Shown here piece by piece: positions 15,110 to 24,650 of a stretch of DNA of 64,000 nt. This DNA is from Belliella pelovolcani (GTDB lineage Bacteria > Bacteroidota > Bacteroidia > Cytophagales > Cyclobacteriaceae), in contig NZ_FTOP01000003.1 of NCBI RefSeq assembly GCF_900156785.1, positions 358,747-422,746 on the forward strand, read 5' to 3'. A program made the position numbers and the translations under genes. The notes beneath the pieces are model-generated. The model searched no databases and had not been told where the DNA came from. It saw only the letters and a program-made list of their open reading frames with translations. The first letter of the stretch is position 1, and the number at the start of each line of letters is the position of its first letter.

Positions 15110-15682
15110 ATGAAAACTTCAGGAGCCTTACTTTTAATATTCATCTTGGGAATAGTCCAAGTTACCTCAGCCCAATCCCTACCCAAGGTGCTAATCACCT
15201 ACCATTCCGAATCTGGTAAAACCAAAGCTATGGCAGAAGCAGTAGCCAAAGGTGTTTCTAGTGTCAAGGAAGTTGATTTTATTCTCAAGCCAATAGCTGA
15301 AGTAACCAAAGATGAAATCCTACAGGCCTCAGCCATTATCCTAGGCTCTCCTGTTTACAATGGCAATATTACGCCTGAAGTACAGGCTTTCATTAATTCT
15401 TGGCCATTTGACGGAAGACCTTTGAAAAATAAGATCGGTGCAGTATTCGTGACGGGAGGAGGTTTTTCGATAGGGGAGGAAGCCACCATGTTTGCCATGA
15501 TCCGATCCATGATGATTCACGGGATGATTATAGTAGGTGGTGAAGAATTGGAAGCTGCTTTTGGTGCTTCTGCGATTACAGGCGAAGGAGACTTTGCCGA
15601 TAGGGAAGTGCAGGAGATTTTTTTAAAAAAGGCTGAAGGATTGGGGAGAAGGGTAGGAGAGCTAACCAAAATCAAAGATTGA
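15110..15682 (+). CDS. flavodoxin-fold protein with an export signal
   Basis: The 190-residue protein opens with a Sec-type signal peptide (cleavage near TSAQS, residues 19-23). A WrbA/flavodoxin-like fold follows: the FMN phosphate loop TYHSESGKT, ASAIILGSPVYNGNITPE and VFVTGGGFSIGEE. Flavodoxins are normally cytoplasmic, so an exported one implies a periplasmic or surface redox role, or quinone reduction. No twin-arginine motif is visible. It stands alone between the efflux operon and the TonB operon. The fold assignment is firm; location rests on the N-terminus. Confidence 0.85.
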   Translation: MKTSGALLLIFILGIVQVTSAQSLPKVLITYHSESGKTKAMAEAVAKGVSSVKEVDFILKPIAEVTKDEILQASAIILGSPVYNGNITPEVQAFINSWPFDGRPLKNKIGAVFVTGGGFSIGEEATMFAMIRSMMIHGMIIVGGEELEAAFGASAITGEGDFADREVQEIFLKKAEGLGRRVGELTKIKD

Positions 15683-15865
15683 TTTATTGTTAAGAAAGAA
15701 AAGGGTATTCTGAATATGTAAGGTCGCTTTTTACCATCTTCAAGTACATATTACAAATACAACGTCTGTCTTGTTTATACTAGGTTAACATTGGATTAGT
15801 ATAAGATAATGATTAGAAAATATTAAGAAAATAAGGAGGTAATCTTCGACGACTACATTTGTCGC

Positions 15866-18664
15866 ATGAAGATCAAGTTATTGTTATTGTCATTTTTACT
15901 GTTTAGTTCTTCTGATTCGTTTGCTGCCAAAATTATTGGAAAGATCAGAGATACATCAAGTAAGGAGCTGCTCATCGGAGCAAACGTCAGCATCACCAAT
16001 AATTCAACCCAAGAGGTTTATAGAACCATCACAGGACTAGACGGAACCTATAATTTATCAAATATCCCTATTGGTGTTTATTCCCTTGAAGTTTCTTACA
16101 TGGGATATGCTAGTTTCCTCGAAATCATTGAATTTACTACTGATAATGCGACTTTATCAATGGATTTTGATTTGGAATCTGATGATGCATTGCTTTCAGA
16201 AGTGATAGTGACAGCTGGTGTAAAGGGTACAGACATTCAAGCGAGACAACTAGAAAAAAACTCCGCCAGTGTATTAAATATTATATCGGCAAGGCAAATT
16301 CAACTTTCTCCTGATATCACAGTGGCCAACGTGATCCAGAGAGTGTCAGGTTTGTCGATTGAAAGAAACGCCAGCGGAGACCCTCAGTATGCAATCGTAA
16401 GAGGTATGGACAAAAGGTACAACAACACCTTGGTCAACGGAATCAAAATCCCTTCTCCTGATAACGAAAACAGGTTTGTTCCCTTAGATATTTTTCCAGC
16501 TGTATTACTTGAGAGATTGGAGGTTTACAAATCACTAACAGCCAACATGGAAGCTGACGCAATAGGCGGAACGGTCAATATGATCATGAAGAGCGCTCCA
16601 AATCAATTGATGTTAGAAGGTGATATTCAGTTAGGTTATAATCAATTGAACCTAGAGCGACCTTTTCAAACCTACGATAGGTCTAATCTCAATAGACGCT
16701 CACCTAAGGAGAGATTTGGAGAAAATTATCGTGCGACCCCAGCTGACTTTCCTGTTGAAAATATGATCAATGAAGGAATTACACCGCTTCCTGATATTTT
16801 TGCAAATTTAACTTTTGGAAATAGATATCTAGACAATAAGCTTGGCGTGATGCTAGGGGGGAGTTTCCAGAATTCCTATAGGCCTGTTTCCAACTACTTT
16901 TATGATCCAGGTGTTAGTTTTTTGCCAGGTAACCCACTTTTGATGCGTGAGTTGATCGAAAGGGAAACTAGTTCTCAGCTTCAAAGAACCGCTTTCCATG
17001 GTAAATTAGATTATGCTATCAACCCAAAACACAACATCAGTCTCTACCTAGGTCAATATCTTCTGAATGAATTTAGAGTAAGGGATCAAGTGAGGAGAGA
17101 GTCCTTTGTTTCTACCACAGACTATGCCGTATATCCAATCACTAGATTTAGCAATATTTTCCAATCTATTACTACTGCTGACTTAAGAGGGGATCACTCA
17201 CTCGCTGGGAATTTGAAAGCGAATTGGATGGCTATTTACTCAACTGCACTGAATGATAGACCTGATGATGGCGTTTTTTCTAGGGCTGGTCAATTTATCA
17301 CTGCTGAGAATAGAATTACAAACGAATCCGTATACTTCCAAGGTACTAGAAATTCTCGTGCATGGGAAAGAAATAGAGATACAGACATTTCCTTCTATCT
17401 AGACTTCAAATACACGCCTTACTTTATCAATGAAAAGACAGAGGTGCTTTTTGGTGGCTTGGTGAGGAATAAGGTTAGGGATAATTTCTTTAACTTTTAT
17501 AACTACGCTCAAATCTTCGGACAATTTAGAGGCGTGGATTGGGATGATTTTGGAGAAGTCAATTTCAGCGCCATGGCCAATCCATTAGGAAGTGGAGATA
17601 GGAGCAACTTGGTATATGACGCTTATGAAAATATTTATGCCGGTTATATCAATGGTAGTGTAACAGTCAATAAGACAAATTTTCAGGCAGGATTGAGAGC
17701 AGAACAGACTTTTCAAGGCTACGAAATCAATGCTGTATCTGCTTCAAGTAATGATACAGAGCTGAAAAAAGAACAACAATACTTGAGTCTTTTCCCTTCT
17801 GCAAGTATCAAGCATAGTATCAATGATAGAACCAATCTTCGAGCTACTTATTTTAAAGGTATCAGTAGACCTGGGTTTTATGAAATTGTACCTACCATTA
17901 GAAGTGCAGGAGGAGGAGATTCTTTTTACAGCGAAAGAGGAAATGAAAATTTGCGTCCATCCTTTGGCCATAGTGCAGATCTGAGATACGAGTTTTTCCC
18001 ATCAGGGGCGGATCAAATTTTAGTTGGATTTTTTTACAAAAAGATCATTGATCCGATTGAATATGGATTTCCACAACCTGATGGAAGTGATGTTACCCCG
18101 AATACCAGCAGAATCTTACCTCAAAATTTTGATGACGCTACAAATTTCGGAATAGAGGCAGATTACACCAGGTATTTTAGCAAGATTGGAATAAGGATGA
18201 ATTATACTTATACCAAGTCGGAAATCACCACGACCAAGGTGGTAGTCAATGAAGATCGTTCAAATTCTATTGTGAATCAAACAAGGCCTCTTCAAGGACA
18301 ATCGGATCACATCGCCAATCTCAGCTTGCTTTACAAAGATCAAGACCGAATGCTCGATATTCAATTGGTGGCAAACTATGCAGGTGAAAGAATTGCTTTC
18401 GTCTCCCCATTTTTTGAGGCAGATCATTACATGAAACCAATGACCCAGCTAGATTTCTCTTTAGATAAGGGTTTCAAGAATGGACTAGTGGTCTTCATGA
18501 AAGTAAATAACATACTCAATACACCTTATCAACTTTATGTCAAAAAACCACTGGCAGTGCCTACGGATCCTTATCCATATCAAACTGATCCATTTAATAT
18601 TGGATTTGTAAGAAGGGATTTGTTTGGTCAGGCAATTAGACTAGGACTGAGATACACACTTTAA
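15866..18664 (+). CDS. TonB-dependent outer-membrane receptor
   Basis: The 932-residue protein has a signal peptide (residues 1-20), a carboxypeptidase-regulatory-like domain (about 22-105), a plug domain (SGLSIERNASGDPQYAIVRG, MEADAIGGTVNM) and a long beta-barrel ending in RLGLRYTL with the terminal aromatic pattern. The plug resembles the TonB-receptor type without a SusD partner. It is first in an operon with three exported proteins (18688, 20136, 21109). Upstream lie AAGGAGGT at 15833-15840 and TACATTTG at 15854-15861, both oddly placed for ATG 15866. The substrate is unknown. Confidence 0.93.
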   Translation: MKIKLLLLSFLLFSSSDSFAAKIIGKIRDTSSKELLIGANVSITNNSTQEVYRTITGLDGTYNLSNIPIGVYSLEVSYMGYASFLEIIEFTTDNATLSMDFDLESDDALLSEVIVTAGVKGTDIQARQLEKNSASVLNIISARQIQLSPDITVANVIQRVSGLSIERNASGDPQYAIVRGMDKRYNNTLVNGIKIPSPDNENRFVPLDIFPAVLLERLEVYKSLTANMEADAIGGTVNMIMKSAPNQLMLEGDIQLGYNQLNLERPFQTYDRSNLNRRSPKERFGENYRATPADFPVENMINEGITPLPDIFANLTFGNRYLDNKLGVMLGGSFQNSYRPVSNYFYDPGVSFLPGNPLLMRELIERETSSQLQRTAFHGKLDYAINPKHNISLYLGQYLLNEFRVRDQVRRESFVSTTDYAVYPITRFSNIFQSITTADLRGDHSLAGNLKANWMAIYSTALNDRPDDGVFSRAGQFITAENRITNESVYFQGTRNSRAWERNRDTDISFYLDFKYTPYFINEKTEVLFGGLVRNKVRDNFFNFYNYAQIFGQFRGVDWDDFGEVNFSAMANPLGSGDRSNLVYDAYENIYAGYINGSVTVNKTNFQAGLRAEQTFQGYEINAVSASSNDTELKKEQQYLSLFPSASIKHSINDRTNLRATYFKGISRPGFYEIVPTIRSAGGGDSFYSERGNENLRPSFGHSADLRYEFFPSGADQILVGFFYKKIIDPIEYGFPQPDGSDVTPNTSRILPQNFDDATNFGIEADYTRYFSKIGIRMNYTYTKSEITTTKVVVNEDRSNSIVNQTRPLQGQSDHIANLSLLYKDQDRMLDIQLVANYAGERIAFVSPFFEADHYMKPMTQLDFSLDKGFKNGLVVFMKVNNILNTPYQLYVKKPLAVPTDPYPYQTDPFNIGFVRRDLFGQAIRLGLRYTL

Positions 18665-18687
18665 ACATCATCAATACAAATAAAATT

Positions 18688-20088
18688 ATGAAAACACTCA
18701 AATCATTATTGTTACTAGCAATGCTTGCAATGGCTTTATTTGCCTGTAAGGAAGATGAAGAAATCAATCCAATAGATGAAAACCCAGATGAAATACTAGA
18801 TGGTATTTCAGGGGATATGACAGAGATTGACTTCGAAAGAGGAGAAACTTACAAAGTAGTCGGTGACTTAGTTGTTCCTCAAAATGCTTCTGTGACTATT
18901 CCAGCAGGAGTCACGCTTGAATTTCAAGAAGGACCAAATGGAGAAGCTTGGTTTATCGATGTGTTTGGTTCCTTATATATCAAGGGAGAAGAGGGTGCAA
19001 GAGTCACTTTGACTGCATCTCAAGAATTGATTGAAGGGCCTAAAAATAATGGTATCGGTCAGTTATGGGGTGGTGTCATAGGTACCAATGTTGCAGGAGA
19101 TTTGGTAATTCTCTATACGGATATATTATATGCAGGTGGAGCTGCAAGAGAAGAAAACGCCATGGCTCAACCAGCTACTGGAGGAGGTGGAGAATTAAAC
19201 GCAGGAGATGCAAGTTATGCCCTCTATTACATAAGACAAGCCCAAATGAGACAAGATGGAATATTTGTGTTGAATAATTCCAAAATCGCTTTCTGCCCAG
19301 ATGATGCAATCAGAATCAATGGTGGAAAAACATTGATGACATACAATACATTTGAAGTTACTGGTGGTACTGGAGGAGACGCTGTAAACATTAAAGCTGC
19401 TACTTCTGGAGATTTTGCTTTCAACTTATTTTATAATCTCGCAACTAATGGTCTCAAATCGGCAGATACAGGACCAGGAGAAAGAGGTAGATGTCACACA
19501 AACTTTTACAATAATACTATCCTTAATTCAGGATACAGAAGAGCTGAGCCAGGTAGAGGAGCAGGTCTAAACTATGAATCAGATTCCTATGGAGATGTTC
19601 ACAACAATCTTTTGGTAAACAATAGGTTTGGACTAAGGCTAGTTTCAGGTGAATCTCAGCCAAGAGTAGAGTCTATCAATTATGGTTACAACTGGAACTA
19701 CGGTGCAGTGCAGACCATCACAGATGAATTTTACCCTACAAGTGCTACCTCATCAGTTGGCTTGATTGGAAATGACCCAAGGACCCCAATCCCAAGTACT
19801 GATGTGGCTGGTGCTCCACAAGAGAATGATCCAATGTTTGAAAATTATGACCCTAGTACTTTCACTTTTGGTGGTAACTCAAGTGTAAGCACTGATCCTT
19901 TGTCGAGAAATATTTCGCCAATCCCAGCAGGAGCTGATTTCCACTTAAAAGCTGATTCACCTGCATTGACTGGAGGAATTACAGATTTTGATCCTGTTCA
20001 CACTGCTTACACCACATTGGATGGAAGCATGACATTTACTCCTCCAGCTCCAAGAGCTTTCTTCGGCGCATTCGGAACAAGAAATTAA
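18688..20088 (+). CDS. right-handed beta-helix lipoprotein
   Basis: The 466-residue protein has a lipoprotein signal (LFACKEDEE) and an acidic linker. From about residue 55 there are short repeats typical of parallel beta-helix proteins (VVPQNASVTIPAGVTLEF, DAIRINGGKTLMTYNTFEVT, NNLLVNNRFGLRLVSGE). It follows the TonB receptor by 23 bp, so it is cotranscribed and probably sits on the cell surface or the periplasmic face, binding or processing the receptor's ligand. It takes the place a SusD would have, but shows no SusD TPR-like helices. No lyase catalytic residues can be assigned. Confidence 0.82.
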   Translation: MKTLKSLLLLAMLAMALFACKEDEEINPIDENPDEILDGISGDMTEIDFERGETYKVVGDLVVPQNASVTIPAGVTLEFQEGPNGEAWFIDVFGSLYIKGEEGARVTLTASQELIEGPKNNGIGQLWGGVIGTNVAGDLVILYTDILYAGGAAREENAMAQPATGGGGELNAGDASYALYYIRQAQMRQDGIFVLNNSKIAFCPDDAIRINGGKTLMTYNTFEVTGGTGGDAVNIKAATSGDFAFNLFYNLATNGLKSADTGPGERGRCHTNFYNNTILNSGYRRAEPGRGAGLNYESDSYGDVHNNLLVNNRFGLRLVSGESQPRVESINYGYNWNYGAVQTITDEFYPTSATSSVGLIGNDPRTPIPSTDVAGAPQENDPMFENYDPSTFTFGGNSSVSTDPLSRNISPIPAGADFHLKADSPALTGGITDFDPVHTAYTTLDGSMTFTPPAPRAFFGAFGTRN

Positions 20089-20097
20089 GTTATCATT

Positions 20098-20121
20098 CAG
20101 GAGTAGGAGCACCTACTCCTG
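20098..20121 (+). promoter_or_regulatory. perfect hairpin between operon genes
   Basis: CAGGAGTAGG and CCTACTCCTG form a perfect 10-bp stem with loop AGCA in the 47-bp spacer between the beta-helix and propeller genes. No T-run follows, so it is more likely an mRNA-stabilising or processing hairpin than a terminator. It also hides the only Shine-Dalgarno-like GGAG before ATG 20136. Confidence 0.6.
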
Positions 20122-20135
20122 ATTTGTTACAGCTG

Positions 20136-21098
20136 ATGAATAGATTACCTTGGTATACTTTCTTTGCTTTATGTTGCAGCTTCAGCTCATGCCTTACAGA
20201 GGCTGATCCTCAGCAAGACAATTATTGGAGCACGCATGTGCCTTTTAGGGTCAGCTACAACACCTTCTCTATGCCAGTCACGGAAAAATGGATTCCCTTA
20301 CCAGAAAATCTGGGTGCTGTACCATTGAGTGAGGCTTCTGGTTTGGCATATAGTTACCAAAACCCTGGTAAAATTTGGACGCATCAAGATTCTGGAAATA
20401 CAAATATACTCTTCCTACTTGATTCAGAGACAGCAGAAATTGTTGCCAAGTATAGAATAGAAGGGACAGTCAATATTGATTGGGAAGATATCGAAGTGTC
20501 ATTCGGGCCTGAGGAAAACATCACATACCTGTATATCAGTGATACTGGTGACAATAACTTAAGAAGAAATCAATATACAGTTTACAGAATCAAAGAGCCT
20601 GTCTTCGAAGAAGCTCACAGAGGACAGACAATTACATTGTCAAATCTTGAATTGGATCAGATTGACTTTGACTACCCAGATGGCAGTCATGACGCAGAAG
20701 GTTTAATGGTAGATCCTGAGACCTTAGATATTTTCTTGACTACCAAGAGGAGTACATTCTCAAAGCTTTATGTACTTCCATATCCTCAAGAAAATGGAGT
20801 TAGAAACGAAGCAGTATTTGCTGGTGAATTTGGTTTTAGAGATTCATCGGCTGCCACTACTAACCTTCAAGGGGATAAAGTTTTGATCAAAAATAGACAG
20901 GAAATCTTCTTTTGGGAAAGGCAAATGGGGGAAACAATGGTAGAGATGCTAGCCCGAACACCCCTTAGAGCTCCTTATATAGGGGAACCACAAGGGGAAG
21001 CGATCTGCCTAGATCCAAATAATAATTATTTCACTTTAAGTGAAGAGTTGAATAGTTCAACACCACCAAACCTTTATAAATATTTACTTTCAAATTAA
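20136..21098 (+). CDS. lipoprotein, beta-propeller-like, unknown function
   Basis: The 320-residue protein is read from ATG 20136 (the frame is open from TTG 20124). Its lipoprotein signal ends SFSSC. The mature part has propeller-like repeats: SEASGLAYSYQNPGKIWTHQ, INIDWEDIEV-type segments, YLYISDTGDNNLRR, DAEGLMVDPETLDIFLTT and GEAICLDPNNNYFTLSEE. The pattern (assess, DxGD, DAEG, GEA) resembles phytase/esterase-like and SdiA-regulated-like propellers. It is third in the TonB operon, so it is probably an exported hydrolase or binding protein for the same substrate. Family identity is uncertain. Confidence 0.72.
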   Translation: MNRLPWYTFFALCCSFSSCLTEADPQQDNYWSTHVPFRVSYNTFSMPVTEKWIPLPENLGAVPLSEASGLAYSYQNPGKIWTHQDSGNTNILFLLDSETAEIVAKYRIEGTVNIDWEDIEVSFGPEENITYLYISDTGDNNLRRNQYTVYRIKEPVFEEAHRGQTITLSNLELDQIDFDYPDGSHDAEGLMVDPETLDIFLTTKRSTFSKLYVLPYPQENGVRNEAVFAGEFGFRDSSAATTNLQGDKVLIKNRQEIFFWERQMGETMVEMLARTPLRAPYIGEPQGEAICLDPNNNYFTLSEELNSSTPPNLYKYLLSN

Positions 21099-21108
21099 TA
21101 GCAAAATC

Positions 21109-21882
21109 ATGAAAACTACATTCAAAATTTGGTCTCTTTTAGCACTGTTTAGTTTATCTATTGGAGTCATTAGCTGTTCTGATGATCCCGAGCCAGAAAT
21201 GCCTACCATTGTCAATGTGCCAGATACCAATCTCGCTACTCAAATTCGTCTAGCACTAGAACTTGAAGCAAGTGCTCAGATCACATCTGAGGATATGTTG
21301 AGACTAGAGGAATTGACAATAGATGGTGGTTCTGATTTCTCAGGAACAATCTCCGAAATAGCTGACCTTACAGGGTTAGAATATGCTGAGAACCTTACTT
21401 ATCTTCATTTTGGGAGTACCAAGGTGTCTGACCTTACACCGATCAAGGACTTAAAAAAGGTGGAATACCTCAGAATGAACAATACAGATGTCACTGATCT
21501 GAGCCCTGTATCAGAATATACTACGCTTACATATTTCAATGCGAATACAGCTAGAGGTATTACTGATATTAGCCCACTTTCTAAAAACACTGGACTGAAA
21601 GAAATAATCCTTAGAGAAGTACCAATGGGAAATGCTGGTCTGAATACCATCAGAAATTTCACCACACTCTATAGAATCAACATGAGAAACACTGGAGTTA
21701 CCAATGTAACAATCTTAGCAGAAATGATGGCTGCTGGTGCCTTACTAGATTCTACTCCAGGTGCAGCAGAAAATGGTGGCGCTACCTTGGATTTGAGACA
21801 GCTTACTGTTGAGGATTGGAGTCCAATTAGGCCATATTTGGATCAAATTTCAAATATTGAGGGTGTTCCAGCAGAGGATTAA
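21109..21882 (+). CDS. leucine-rich-repeat lipoprotein, internalin-like
   Basis: The 257-residue protein has a lipoprotein signal (GVISC, about Cys23). It contains tandem about 22-residue leucine-rich repeats of the internalin type (LTYLHFGSTKVSDLTPIKDL, VEYLRMNNTDVTDLSPVSEY, TLTYFNANTARGITDISPLS), then a capping region. It starts 10 bp after the previous gene and ends the TonB operon before a strong terminator. LRR lipoproteins of this sort usually bind protein or glycan at the cell surface. Ligand unknown. Confidence 0.88.
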   Translation: MKTTFKIWSLLALFSLSIGVISCSDDPEPEMPTIVNVPDTNLATQIRLALELEASAQITSEDMLRLEELTIDGGSDFSGTISEIADLTGLEYAENLTYLHFGSTKVSDLTPIKDLKKVEYLRMNNTDVTDLSPVSEYTTLTYFNANTARGITDISPLSKNTGLKEIILREVPMGNAGLNTIRNFTTLYRINMRNTGVTNVTILAEMMAAGALLDSTPGAAENGGATLDLRQLTVEDWSPIRPYLDQISNIEGVPAED

Positions 21883-21920
21883 TTTAAAGCATATAGCTTT
21901 AAAAAAGTTTGCTTAGCTCT

Positions 21921-21956
21921 AAAAACCACTCACCTAAATAGGAGAGTGGTTTTTTT
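21921..21956 (+). terminator. intrinsic terminator of the TonB operon
   Basis: AAACCACTC (21923-21931) pairs with GAGTGGTTT (21944-21952), followed by a run of T. A weaker hairpin, TTTAAAGC-n-GCTTTAAA, precedes it near 21893-21911. Confidence 0.88.
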
Positions 21957-22012
21957 ATTCCCAACCTTGTCTCTTATTAATACTAGGATGTAATTTTAAT
22001 TACCTTTGCTGC

Positions 22013-22842
22013 ATGATACAGCGAACTTTTTTTGTTTTGCTTTTGGGGTGTTTTAATACGGTTTTCTTCGATGCACAAGCTCAATTGAAACAGTGGACAT
22101 TAATTTGGTCTGAAGAATTCAATTACAAAGGCTTACCCGATCTTGAAAAGTGGTCTTATGAACTTGGCCATGTGAGAAATCAAGAGCAGCAGTATTACAC
22201 CCAAAACAGGCTTACCAATGCACAAGTCAAAAGAGGGAAATTATTCATAACTGGAAGAAAGGGAAAATATCCGAACGCTGCCTTCGACCCCGGCTCGACC
22301 AATTGGAGAACCTCGGAACCTTATGCGTCCTATACCTCAGCAAGTATCAGTACTCAAGGATTGCATGCTTGGACTTATGGCAGGATTGAGGTACGTGCCA
22401 AGCTCCCAAAAGGAAAAGGCCTGTGGCCTGCGATATGGATGCTTGGAACTGATATTGATGAAGTAGGTTGGCCTTTTGCAGGAGAAATTGACATCATGGA
22501 GCATGTTGGCAAAAAACCTTTGGAAATTCATGGAACCGTACATTATCCTGTCGGCAATGAAGAGGAATACTTGTCCAATGGAGGCCTTCATGTCCAAAAG
22601 GGTTTGGCACGGAAGTTTAATGTGTATGCGATTGAATGGTCAGCGGAGAAAATCGACTTTTATGTCAATGATGACCTGTATCATTCATAATTGATCATGC
22701 TGGCATTGGACCAGATAACCCTTTTCGCAAACCGCATTTTTTGATCATCAACCTTGCCATGGGGGCCAATTGGCCCGGGCCAATAGATGATAAGGTTCTG
22801 CCACAGCAGTTTGTTATAGATTATGTAAAGGTCTATCAATAG
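22013..22842 (+). pseudogene. GH16 beta-glucanase (laminarinase-like), frameshifted
   Basis: From ATG 22013, a signal peptide and then a GH16 domain: LIWSEEFNYKGLPDLEKWSY, YGRIEVRAKLPKGKGLWPAI and the catalytic GEIDIMEH (E158, D160, E163). The frame stops at 22688-22690 (YHS-stop), but the expected C-terminal strands continue in another frame to 22842: IDHAGIGPDNPFRKPHFLII, NLAMGANWPGPIDDK and FVIDYVKVYQ. One indel near 22682-22690 therefore breaks the gene. The missing part includes the last beta-strands of the jelly roll, so the short product is probably inactive. Intact, it would cut beta-1,3 or mixed-link glucans, such as algal laminarin. Confidence 0.87.
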
Positions 22843-23167
22843 TTAATATACCCTTTTTTTACTTTTACCTTCCATCTATACATTTCTATTCGTAATTTTA
22901 ATTCCTAAATTGAATATACTATTCTTTACCAGTTATATCGATTTAATGGTAAAATTGGCTGCTATTAGTAAATTCCAAAAAATCGGAACAAATTATCAAT
23001 TAGATTCAACCGACATGACTCGGGCAGGCATCAATCAATTTCAATGCAAAGTTAAATCGGTTTTAATATGATTTGCTCGCTAAGTGCTGTAAATCGCAAT
23101 TTCTCTATTTACATCAATTCAACCATTCAATTATTCAACCATTCAATTATTCAACCATTCAAAATTA
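22843..23167 (+). repeat. AT-rich spacer with a 16-bp tandem repeat
   Basis: The spacer holds no gene I can support. Its end, 23118-23162, has nearly three units of TTCAACCATTCAATTA immediately before the next start codon at 23168. Slippage here could alter the leader of that gene. Confidence 0.7.
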
Positions 23168-24595
23168 ATGGCTAGAAAATCCAAACCTCAAAAGACCACT
23201 TTTAACCCCATTAGCTATCTCAAGTCTGGCAATGCACGTAAATTACCTATGCATGAATGCCTGATTCCTAAAAGCTGGCAGGAAGACAAGAAATTCCCGA
23301 TCCTATTTTCAAGAAAACATGTCAATGGGAACTTGACTTTTGTGTCTGTGTTAGTGGATTTACTATGCACAGGTGCCAAAGATGTATTGTTTTTTGTTAA
23401 TGAACCTGATTTTATCTATCATGAAATTTTGGAGACTTACGAGGAAAACTTATTAGTCGAGTTCGTTCCTGTGAATTATGAATTGATTCATAATATCATT
23501 TTTGAATCAGTTGCTTTTGCCGAGGAGTATGGCATCGCACCTCATGAAGATTTTAGATTTGTGGAGATGATCCTGGAAGAAGATACAGATGACTTTCCAA
23601 GGATAGATGTACCATTGGGTGAAAATGGCAAGGCTCATTTACACCTCAATGAAGGGGATGATAGAATTAAATATTTCGAGCATCAAATCCTCAAATACGG
23701 CAAAGAAGGTACCTATGAAATATTTTACCATGATCATGAGGGTGTTTTTGACGATGACTTCGAGGACGATGAAGGATTTGAAGATTACTTGATGAACTCC
23801 TGTCTATTTTGGGAAGAGGAAGATTGGGAGGATTATTATGAAAATATAGATTTGGAGGATTTGCCAATAGATATCGTTTATCACATTATCCCCAGATTGC
23901 CTGATTATGATTATGAGAAAATGAAGCAAGAAAAACTCTTTGCTCCATTTACCAAAATCCAGTCAACTGATAAACCAACTTCTAAATCAGACTATAGTAA
24001 AAGGGAGAGAGAAAAAATGCATGAAATCTTTGAATTACTGCAAGATTGGGACGCTATTGACATTGAACCAAACCCCTCTATCATCAATAAAATCGAAAAT
24101 GAAATAAAGCAATCGCCAAATAATAGAATCCTACTGCAATACAAATGGGAATACTTTCATAGAATTCAAGCAGATGAAAAAACCATTGAGATAGCTCTTG
24201 AGATGAAAAGGAAATTCCCGGATTACCTTTTTGGACTCACTTGTCACGCCCAAACCCTAATTGAATTAGAAAAAGTAGATGAAATCCCTGATGCTATGAA
24301 TAATTTGCATAAACTTCAGGATTTAGATCCCAAAAGGAAAAAATTCCATACGACAGAGCTATTAGCCTTTTATTCTCCATGGATCTATTACTATTCAATG
24401 ACAGGACAAATTAGGGCTGCCTTTTTCTTGATGCGATTGCTGATAGAACTCGAAGTGTTAGGAGATATGAGTTTACATCCTATGGTGCTTGAAGCTTACA
24501 GGGAAGCTACATCGAAAATTGTTTCCGCTTATCTCAGTAAAGTTAAGTCAGGTTATATTTCTAAGGATGATTTTATTGAAAAGATGATGATTTGA
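23168..24595 (+). CDS. large acidic protein of unknown function, TPR-like C-terminus
   Basis: The 475-residue protein has no signal peptide and no membrane segment, so it is cytoplasmic. The basic N-terminus (MARKSKPQKTTFNPISYLKS) is followed by a compact domain (KHVNGNLTFVSVLVDLLCTGAKD) and a very acidic stretch at about 190-240 (DDDFEDDEGFEDY, EEEDWEDYY). The helical C-terminal half (about 280-475) looks TPR-like (RILLQYKWEYFHRI, FGLTCHAQTLIELEKV). I know similar hypothetical proteins from Bacteroidota but no assigned function. It starts just after a tandem repeat. Confidence 0.78.
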   Translation: MARKSKPQKTTFNPISYLKSGNARKLPMHECLIPKSWQEDKKFPILFSRKHVNGNLTFVSVLVDLLCTGAKDVLFFVNEPDFIYHEILETYEENLLVEFVPVNYELIHNIIFESVAFAEEYGIAPHEDFRFVEMILEEDTDDFPRIDVPLGENGKAHLHLNEGDDRIKYFEHQILKYGKEGTYEIFYHDHEGVFDDDFEDDEGFEDYLMNSCLFWEEEDWEDYYENIDLEDLPIDIVYHIIPRLPDYDYEKMKQEKLFAPFTKIQSTDKPTSKSDYSKREREKMHEIFELLQDWDAIDIEPNPSIINKIENEIKQSPNNRILLQYKWEYFHRIQADEKTIEIALEMKRKFPDYLFGLTCHAQTLIELEKVDEIPDAMNNLHKLQDLDPKRKKFHTTELLAFYSPWIYYYSMTGQIRAAFFLMRLLIELEVLGDMSLHPMVLEAYREATSKIVSAYLSKVKSGYISKDDFIEKMMI

Positions 24596-24650
24596 TAAGT
24601 CACAAAGGGATTTTCTTTTGTGTATCTTTACATTCCTAACCACTAAAACC

